This document shows positions 4,991 to 9,960 of a DNA stretch of 9,960 nt, piece after piece. Both the position numbers and the translations under genes were made by a program. Position 1 is the stretch's first letter; each line of letters opens with the position of its first letter. The stretch comes from DASUSF01 sp036375275 (GTDB taxonomy: Bacteria > Pseudomonadota > Alphaproteobacteria > Geminicoccales > Geminicoccaceae). Location: assembly GCA_036375275.1 (NCBI GenBank), contig DASUSF010000333.1, positions 1 to 9,960 of the forward strand, given 5' to 3'. The notes below the pieces were generated by a model, which was given only the letters and a program-made list of their open reading frames with translations, did no database searches and was not told the DNA's origin.

Positions 4991-7975
4991 ATGCTGCGTA
5001 AGCGCCGGGCCGGCAGCGGGCTCTCCAGCCATCCGGGGCGACAGGTCGCGCTGCAGGCTTCGGGCGGCTCGGATCGCCGGACCTTCCTGCGGGACGCCGG
5101 CCTCGTGACCGGCGCCGCCGCGCTCCCGGTGGTCGGGCCGACCATGACCCGGCGCGCCGAGGCGCGGGAGTCGTGGCAGACCGGTGAGATCGTCCGCAGG
5201 AAGACGGTCTGCCCCTTCTGCGCGGTCGGCTGCTCGATCTGGGCGGAGGTCCAGAACGGCGTCTGGATCGGCCAGGAGCCGGCGTTCGAGAGCCCCGTCA
5301 ACATGGGCACCCACTGCGCCAAGGGGGCCGCGACCCGGGAGCTCGCGATCGGCCACCGGCGGCTCAAGTACCCGATGAAGCTGGTCGGCGGCCAGTGGCA
5401 GAAGATCGGCTGGGAGCAGGCGATCGACGAGATCGGCGACCGGATGCTCGAGATCCGCGAGCAGGCCGGCCCGGACTCCGTCTACTGGCTCGGCTCGGCC
5501 AAGTTCAGCAACGAGCAGGCGTACCTGTTCCGCAAGTTCGCGGCCTTCTGGGGCACCAACAACACCGACCACCAGGCGCGCATCTGCCATTCGACCACGG
5601 TCTCCGGCGTCGCCAACACCTTCGGCTACGGCGCCATGACCAACAGCTTCAACGACATCCACAACGCGAAGTCGATCTTCCTGATCGGCGGCAATCCGGC
5701 GGAGGCGCACCCGGTCTCCATGCTGCATCTGCTGCACGCCAAGGAGAACGGCTGCAAGCTGATGGTGATCGACCCGCGGTTCACCCGGACGGCCGCTCAT
5801 GCCGACGAGTACGTCCGGCTGCGCACCGGCACCGACGTCGCCTTCATGTGGGGCGTGCTCTGGCACATCCTCGAGAACGGCTGGGAGGATCAGGACTTCA
5901 TCGACCAGCGGGTGTTCGGCTTCGACGAGGTCCGCAAGGTCGTCGCCAGATACGATCCGGCGGAGGTGGAGAAGATCACCGGCGTCGCCGCCGAGCAGGT
6001 CGAGCGCGTCGCCCGGACCTTCGCCGAGAACCGCCCCGGCACCCTGATCTGGTGCATGGGCCTCACCCAGTCGACCATCGGCAACAGCAACACGCGCGCC
6101 GCCTCGATCCTGCAGCTGGCGCTCGGCAACATGGGCCAGCACGGTGGCGGAACCAACATCTTCCGCGGCCACGACAACGTGCAGGGGGCCACCGACCTCG
6201 GCGTGCTCTGCCATACGCTGCCCGGCTACTACGGCCTCGAGCAGGCGGCCTGGACGCACTGGGCCCGGGTCTGGGACGTCGACTACGAGTGGCTCAAGGG
6301 CCGCTTCGCGTCGCAGGAGCTGATGGAGACCAAGGGCATCCCGGTCTCGCGCTGGTTCGACGGCGTGCTCGAGGAGGACGAAGCCCTGGAGCAGCCGCAC
6401 CCGGTGCGGGCGATGGTCTTCTGGGGTCACGCGCCGAACTCGCAGACCCGCCTGCCGGATCTCCAGGCAGCGCTCGAGAAGCTCGACCTCCTGGTCGTGG
6501 TCGACCCGGTGCCGACGCTCTCGGCCGTCCTCTCCAACCGGCAGGACGGCACCTATCTCCTGCCGGCCGGCTCGACCATGGAGATGACCGGGTCCGTCAC
6601 CAACTCGCAGCGCGCGCTCCAATGGCGCGAGAAGGTGATCGAGCCGATGTTCGACGCCAGGTCGGACTACGAGATCACCCGGCTGTTCGCGGAGAAGTTC
6701 GGCTTCGCCGACCGCCTGTTCAAGCACATCGGCATCGAGGAGGGCGAGCCGGTGGCCGAGGACATCACGCGCGAGTTCAACCGCGGCATGTGGACCATCG
6801 GCTACACCGGCCAGAGCCCCGAGCGGATGAAGCTCCACATGGAGCACCAGGACAAGTTCGACACGACGACGCTCCGCGGCATGAGCGGGCCGGTCGAGGG
6901 CGAGTACTACGGCCTGCCATGGCCGTGCTGGGGCGACCCCGGGATGCGCCACCCGGGCACGCCGATCCTCTACGACCTGTCGACGAGCGTCGCCGAGGGT
7001 GGCCTGCCCTTCCGGGCGCGCTGGGGCGTCGAGCGCGACGGCGAGACCCTGCTCGCCGAGAACAGCTACACCGAGGGGTCCGAGATCAAGGACGGCTACC
7101 CCGAGTTCACCTACGGGATGCTGGAGGAGCTCGGCTGGGCCGACCAGCTGACCGAGGAGGAGATGGCGACCATCCGGCGGATCGCCGAGGAGGAGGCCCG
7201 CCTCGGCAAGGGCGGCGGCATGCAGGCCGGCGGCACGTCGGACGGCGAGGGCGACACCGGCGAGGCGGACGCCGGCTCGTCGGGCCAGGAGCGGGCGCCG
7301 GCAATCGTGGAGATCAACTGGAAGACCGACCTCTCGGGCGGCATCCAGCGGGTCGCGATCGCGCACGGCTGCGCCCCCTTCGGCAACGGCAAGGCGCGGG
7401 CGCTGGTCTGGAACTTCCCGGACGCCGTCCCCGTCCACCGCGAGCCGCTCTACACCCCGCGGCGCGACCTGATCCCGGCGTACCGGACCTACGACGACCG
7501 CCAGGACTACCGGCTGCCGGTGCTCTACTGGAGCATCCAGGAGCAGGACTTCAGCCGGGAGTTCCCGCTGGTTCTGACCTCCGGGCGGCTGGTCGAGTAC
7601 GAGGGCGGCGGCGACGAGACCCGCTCGAACATCTGGCTGGCCGAGCTGCAGCAGACGATGTTCGCGGAGATCAACCCGGGCGACGCCGAGGCGGCCGGGA
7701 TCGCCGACGGCAGCGACATGTGGGTGCTGAGCCCCGAGGGCGCGCGGATCAACGTCCGGGCGCTGGTTACCACCCGGGTCGGCCCGGGCACCGTGTTCCT
7801 GCCGTTCCACTTCGGCGGCTTCTGGCAGGGCGACACGCTGGCGGATCGCTACCCCCCGGGCGCCGCCCCCTACGTTCTCGGCGAGTCTGCCAACACGGCC
7901 TGGACCTACGGCTACGACGTCGTGACCTTCATGCAGGAATCGAAGGGCACGCTCTGCCGGATCGAACCGGCCTGA
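4991..7975 (+). CDS. fdhA: Formate dehydrogenase catalytic (alpha) subunit, Cys-type, Tat-exported
   Basis: 994-residue Mo/W-bis-MGD oxidoreductase that oxidises formate to CO2 on the periplasmic side. A Tat signal SDRRTFLRDAG lies at 27-37 after a basic leader, with possible cleavage near AEA (56-58). The [4Fe-4S] ligands are Cys74, Cys77, Cys81 and Cys109, followed by conserved Lys111. The metal ligand is Cys199 in RICHSTTV, with His200 next to it; this place is selenocysteine in E. coli FdnG and FdhH, and here the codon is an ordinary Cys codon. RGHDNVQGATDLG (392-404) carries the active-site Arg392, equivalent to Arg333 of FdhH. The C-terminal dinucleotide-binding domain starts near LVLTSGRLVEY (860-870). 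A Gly/Asp/Glu-rich stretch at about 740-768 looks like a flexible linker or loop. The start is supported by GGGAGGA at 4978-4984, six bases before the ATG. NapA or other DMSO-reductase relatives are less likely given the CH/RG motifs and the FdhB/FdhC neighbours. Confidence 0.95.
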   Translation: MLRKRRAGSGLSSHPGRQVALQASGGSDRRTFLRDAGLVTGAAALPVVGPTMTRRAEARESWQTGEIVRRKTVCPFCAVGCSIWAEVQNGVWIGQEPAFESPVNMGTHCAKGAATRELAIGHRRLKYPMKLVGGQWQKIGWEQAIDEIGDRMLEIREQAGPDSVYWLGSAKFSNEQAYLFRKFAAFWGTNNTDHQARICHSTTVSGVANTFGYGAMTNSFNDIHNAKSIFLIGGNPAEAHPVSMLHLLHAKENGCKLMVIDPRFTRTAAHADEYVRLRTGTDVAFMWGVLWHILENGWEDQDFIDQRVFGFDEVRKVVARYDPAEVEKITGVAAEQVERVARTFAENRPGTLIWCMGLTQSTIGNSNTRAASILQLALGNMGQHGGGTNIFRGHDNVQGATDLGVLCHTLPGYYGLEQAAWTHWARVWDVDYEWLKGRFASQELMETKGIPVSRWFDGVLEEDEALEQPHPVRAMVFWGHAPNSQTRLPDLQAALEKLDLLVVVDPVPTLSAVLSNRQDGTYLLPAGSTMEMTGSVTNSQRALQWREKVIEPMFDARSDYEITRLFAEKFGFADRLFKHIGIEEGEPVAEDITREFNRGMWTIGYTGQSPERMKLHMEHQDKFDTTTLRGMSGPVEGEYYGLPWPCWGDPGMRHPGTPILYDLSTSVAEGGLPFRARWGVERDGETLLAENSYTEGSEIKDGYPEFTYGMLEELGWADQLTEEEMATIRRIAEEEARLGKGGGMQAGGTSDGEGDTGEADAGSSGQERAPAIVEINWKTDLSGGIQRVAIAHGCAPFGNGKARALVWNFPDAVPVHREPLYTPRRDLIPAYRTYDDRQDYRLPVLYWSIQEQDFSREFPLVLTSGRLVEYEGGGDETRSNIWLAELQQTMFAEINPGDAEAAGIADGSDMWVLSPEGARINVRALVTTRVGPGTVFLPFHFGGFWQGDTLADRYPPGAAPYVLGESANTAWTYGYDVVTFMQESKGTLCRIEPA

Positions 7976-7986
7976 GGGGCGCCCGT

Positions 7987-8070
7987 GCGCATGCAGCCCG
8001 AAGGGCGGTCGCACGATCAGGAGACATCGCGCATGCAGCCCGATGGGCGGTAGCACGACCAGGAGACATC
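7987..8070 (+). repeat. 42-bp tandem duplication carrying hairpin and Shine-Dalgarno sequence
   Basis: Two adjacent 42-bp units, 7987-8028 and 8029-8070, match at 39 of 42 positions (differences at 8002/8044, 8010/8052 and 8017/8059). Each unit contains a short hairpin, GCCC-GAA-GGGC (7996-8006) or GCCC-GAT-GGGC (8038-8048). The hairpin can be extended by TGC/GCA and CG/CG past small internal loops, and is followed by AGGAGACATC. In the second unit AGGAG (8061-8065) is the ribosome site of the iron-sulfur gene at 8072; in the first the same sequence sits at 8019-8023 without its gene. All three differences fall outside the proposed base pairs. The repeat fills most of the 96-bp gap between catalytic and iron-sulfur genes, the only sizeable gap in this operon. 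It may tune folding, processing or translation of the message. Confidence 0.85.
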
Positions 8071-8071
8071 G

Positions 8072-8671
8072 ATGGCGCGGATGAAGTTTCTTTGCGACGC
8101 CGAGCGCTGCATCGAGTGCAACGCCTGCACCACGGCGTGCAAGAACGAGCACGAGGTGCCATGGGGCATCCAGCGGCGGCGCGTGATCACGGTCCAGGAC
8201 GGCGAGCCGGGCGAGAAGAGCATCTCGATCGCCTGCATGCACTGCACCGACGCGCCGTGCATCGCGGTCTTCCCGGTGGACTGCATCTACCAGACCGAGA
8301 TCGGGGTCGTGCTGCACTCGAAGGACCTGTGCATCGGCTGCGGCTACTGCTTCTACGCCTGCCCCTTCGGCGCGCCGCAGTATCCCCGCGCCAGCAACTT
8401 CGGCTCGCGCGGCAAGATGGACAAGTGCACCTTCTGCGCCGGCGGGCCGGAGCGGGACGGCTCGGAGGCCGAGTATCGGAAGTACGGGCGCAACCGGGTC
8501 GCCGAGGGCAAGCTGCCGCTGTGCGCCGAGGTCTGCTCGACCCGGGCGCTGCTCGCCGGCGAGGGCGACGTGATCAGCGAGATCTACGAGGAGCGCGTGG
8601 TGCGGCGCGGCTACAGCTCCGGCGCGTGGGGCTGGAAGACCGCCTACCAGGGCTCGCAAGCGGAGGTCTGA
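8072..8671 (+). CDS. fdhB: Formate dehydrogenase iron-sulfur (beta) subunit, four-cluster ferredoxin type
   Basis: 199-residue electron-transfer subunit linking the catalytic subunit to the membrane cytochrome b. Four cysteine groups are visible: Cys13, 16, 19, 23; Cys55, 58, 63; Cys87, 90, 93, 97; and Cys119, 122, 151, 155. This is the layout for four [4Fe-4S] clusters as in FdnH and NrfC relatives. The second group should end in Cys-Pro but reads CIAVFPVDC, with Phe67 (TTC, 8270-8272) at the expected ligand and a Cys four residues on (Cys71). It has no signal peptide, so it presumably crosses the membrane bound to the Tat-signal catalytic subunit. It lacks the C-terminal membrane helix of E. 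coli FdnH (about 290 residues), as usual in the short FDH3-type beta subunits. AGGAG at 8061-8065 sets the ATG at 8072. The next gene starts 3 bp after the stop. Confidence 0.94.
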   Translation: MARMKFLCDAERCIECNACTTACKNEHEVPWGIQRRRVITVQDGEPGEKSISIACMHCTDAPCIAVFPVDCIYQTEIGVVLHSKDLCIGCGYCFYACPFGAPQYPRASNFGSRGKMDKCTFCAGGPERDGSEAEYRKYGRNRVAEGKLPLCAEVCSTRALLAGEGDVISEIYEERVVRRGYSSGAWGWKTAYQGSQAEV

Positions 8672-8674
8672 TCC

Positions 8675-9892
8675 ATGGCGCGACTGGCCGGCGCGATCAC
8701 CGCCGCGGTCCTCGCCGTCCTGCTGGTGTGGACCGCGCTCGCGACCTTCTTCGGTGGCGACGACGTCGTCCTGCCGACCGGGCGGGTCTCCGACTACGGC
8801 CCGGTCGACAACGTGCCGGCGGGCCCGACCGCCGCCGCCGTGCTGGCCGAGCGGACGCAGCTGCAGCGCTGGCGCGCGGATTCCGGACCCGCGCCCGGCG
8901 AGCCCGCCGACACCACCGGCAAGCCCGCGGTGCTCGCGGGCGAGCACGATGCCGCCGCCGACCCGCGCGAGATCTTCCGCGACTGGGTGGCGCTCCCCGG
9001 CCTCGACCCGGAGCTGATCCGGAGCGAGGACTTCACGGAAGGCGTGGTCGCCTATCCCGACCCGCGTGGCCGGGTCCTGGTCCAGCCCGGCGGCCGCGAC
9101 TGGCGACGCCTCCACAACGAGGAGGTGACCTACGGCGGCGGCTGGGTGATCTTCGGCTTCTCCCTCCTCCTCGCGCTGTTCCTCGCGATCCGCGGCCGGA
9201 TCCCCGTGGCCGAGGGCTTCAGCGGGCGCAAGATCGAGCGCTTCAACGGCTTCGAGCGCGCCAACCATTGGGTCACCGCGACCAGCTTCCTGCTCATGGC
9301 GCTGACCGGGCTGGTCCTGCTCTACGGCCAGCACTTCATCAAGCCGCTGGTCGGCGCCGGCGCCTACGGCGACCTCGCGCTGGTCAGCGCCTGGATCCAC
9401 ATGGCGTTCGTGCCGCCGTTCGTGCTCGGCGTCCTGATCATGGCGGCGGTGTGGCTCTTCGGGAACCTGCCCTCCAGGCTCGACTGGATCTGGCTCAAGC
9501 AGGGCGGCGGGTTCATGCGCGACGAGGGCCCGCACCCGCCGGCCCGGCGCTTCAACGCCGGGCAGAAGCTCATCTTCTGGGCGGTCCTCGGCGGCGGCAC
9601 GCTGCTGCTGCTGTCCGGCCTCGCGCTGATGTTCCCGTTCTTCTGGCTGGACATCGAGGGCATGCAGTGGGCGCAGGTGATCCACGCCGCCGTCGGGCTG
9701 ATCATGGTCGCGGTGATCATCGGCCACATCTACATCGGGACGATCGGCATGGAGGGCGCGTTCGACGCGATGTGGTCGGGGCAGGTCGACCGCAACTGGG
9801 CGAAGGAGCACCACAGCGTCTGGCTGGCCGAGAAGGAGGGCCGCCTCGCCGACGCCCACGACGAGGTCCAGGCGGCGACCGGCGACGACTGA
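8675..9892 (+). CDS. fdhC: Formate dehydrogenase cytochrome b (gamma) subunit with N-terminal extension
   Basis: 405-residue membrane subunit that should take electrons from the iron-sulfur subunit through two b haems and reduce quinone. The C-terminal part (about 155-360) is the FdnI-like four-helix cytochrome b. Likely haem-ligand histidines are His198 (RANHW), His242 (WIHM), His337 (VIHAA) and His351 (GHIYIG), matching the four used in E. coli FdnI. Membrane segments fall near 155-172, 200-217, 239-262, 299-320 and 334-355. In front is about 150 residues not found in FdnI: a hydrophobic segment at 5-26 (signal anchor or signal peptide), then a Pro/Ala/Asp-rich, probably periplasmic region containing FRDWVALPGLDPELI and ending in HNEEVTYGGGW. 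The ATG at 8675 follows GGAGG at 8662-8666, which lies inside the end of the iron-sulfur gene, implying coupling. Subunit identity is secure; the role of the extension is unknown. Confidence 0.93.
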   Translation: MARLAGAITAAVLAVLLVWTALATFFGGDDVVLPTGRVSDYGPVDNVPAGPTAAAVLAERTQLQRWRADSGPAPGEPADTTGKPAVLAGEHDAAADPREIFRDWVALPGLDPELIRSEDFTEGVVAYPDPRGRVLVQPGGRDWRRLHNEEVTYGGGWVIFGFSLLLALFLAIRGRIPVAEGFSGRKIERFNGFERANHWVTATSFLLMALTGLVLLYGQHFIKPLVGAGAYGDLALVSAWIHMAFVPPFVLGVLIMAAVWLFGNLPSRLDWIWLKQGGGFMRDEGPHPPARRFNAGQKLIFWAVLGGGTLLLLSGLALMFPFFWLDIEGMQWAQVIHAAVGLIMVAVIIGHIYIGTIGMEGAFDAMWSGQVDRNWAKEHHSVWLAEKEGRLADAHDEVQAATGDD

Positions 9893-9902
9893 GGACCCCG
9901 CG

Positions 9903-9960
9903 ATGAAGGCGTTTCTGGTGGGTGCGTTGATCGCGGTGGTTGCAGCCGGGGGCACGGCCT
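9903..9960 (+). CDS. Start of an unidentified exported protein, cut by the window end
   Basis: An ATG at 9903 begins 10 bp after the cytochrome b stop, with GAGGA (9891-9895) seven bases upstream. Only 19 codons are visible. They read MKAFLVGALIAVVAAGGTA, a Lys followed by an unbroken hydrophobic and small-residue stretch, which looks like a Sec signal peptide or membrane anchor. Tight spacing suggests it belongs to the formate dehydrogenase operon and acts in the periplasm or membrane. A function cannot be read from this fragment. Confidence 0.65.
   Translation, partial: MKAFLVGALIAVVAAGGTA

Noticed and set aside
7987..8070. CRISPR-like or phage attachment repeat
   Set aside because: There are only two adjacent copies with no spacer between them and no cas, integrase or tRNA sequence nearby; a local tandem duplication explains it.
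5395..9906. A 1503-codon open frame on the plus strand overlapping the formate dehydrogenase genes in another frame
   Set aside because: It has Arg-rich low-complexity translation, crosses three real genes and lacks recognisable motifs.
4589..9955. A very long open frame (1788 codons) on the minus strand opposite the formate dehydrogenase genes
   Set aside because: It is an antisense shadow of GC-rich coding DNA. Its composition is Arg/Pro/Ala/Asp-rich with no domains, and the plus strand carries clear enzyme subunits.

Overview
This is a GC-rich (roughly 70% by eye), densely coding window from a Gram-negative bacterium. A periplasmic, Tat-exported formate dehydrogenase with a membrane cytochrome b, a three-gene ABC importer and the general protein style point to Pseudomonadota, most likely Alphaproteobacteria. 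That placement is inference from protein style, not from a marker gene. There are no RNA genes, mobile elements or CRISPR arrays. Two operons diverge from an intergenic region of about 208 bp (4519-4726).

Left, minus strand (13-4518): a complete binding-protein-dependent ABC importer in the order substrate-binding protein (3481-4518), fused two-domain permease (1095-3314), ATPase (13-1098). Permease and ATPase overlap by ATGA. The set has the layout of the FbpABC/AfuABC (iron or sugar-phosphate) class. The binding protein carries His-Asp where ferric-binding proteins have a Tyr-Tyr pair, so an organic phosphate such as a hexose phosphate is a better guess than Fe(3+).

Right, plus strand (4727 to the end): a respiratory formate dehydrogenase operon of the FdhXABC type. 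It holds a small Tat-signal protein (4727-4963), the catalytic Mo/W-bisMGD subunit with Cys instead of selenocysteine (4991-7975), an iron-sulfur subunit (8072-8671), a cytochrome b subunit with an unusual N-terminal extension (8675-9892), and the first 19 codons of a further exported protein (9903-9960, cut by the window edge). Electrons from formate oxidised in the periplasm would pass through the iron-sulfur subunit to the b haems of the membrane subunit and on to quinone.

The most notable points are these. (1) A Phe replaces an expected [4Fe-4S] ligand Cys in the iron-sulfur subunit. (2) A 42-bp tandem duplication, each copy carrying a hairpin and a Shine-Dalgarno sequence, lies just before the iron-sulfur gene. 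(3) The ABC binding protein lacks ferric-binding tyrosines. I see no clearly new multi-gene system; both operons belong to known classes with local peculiarities.
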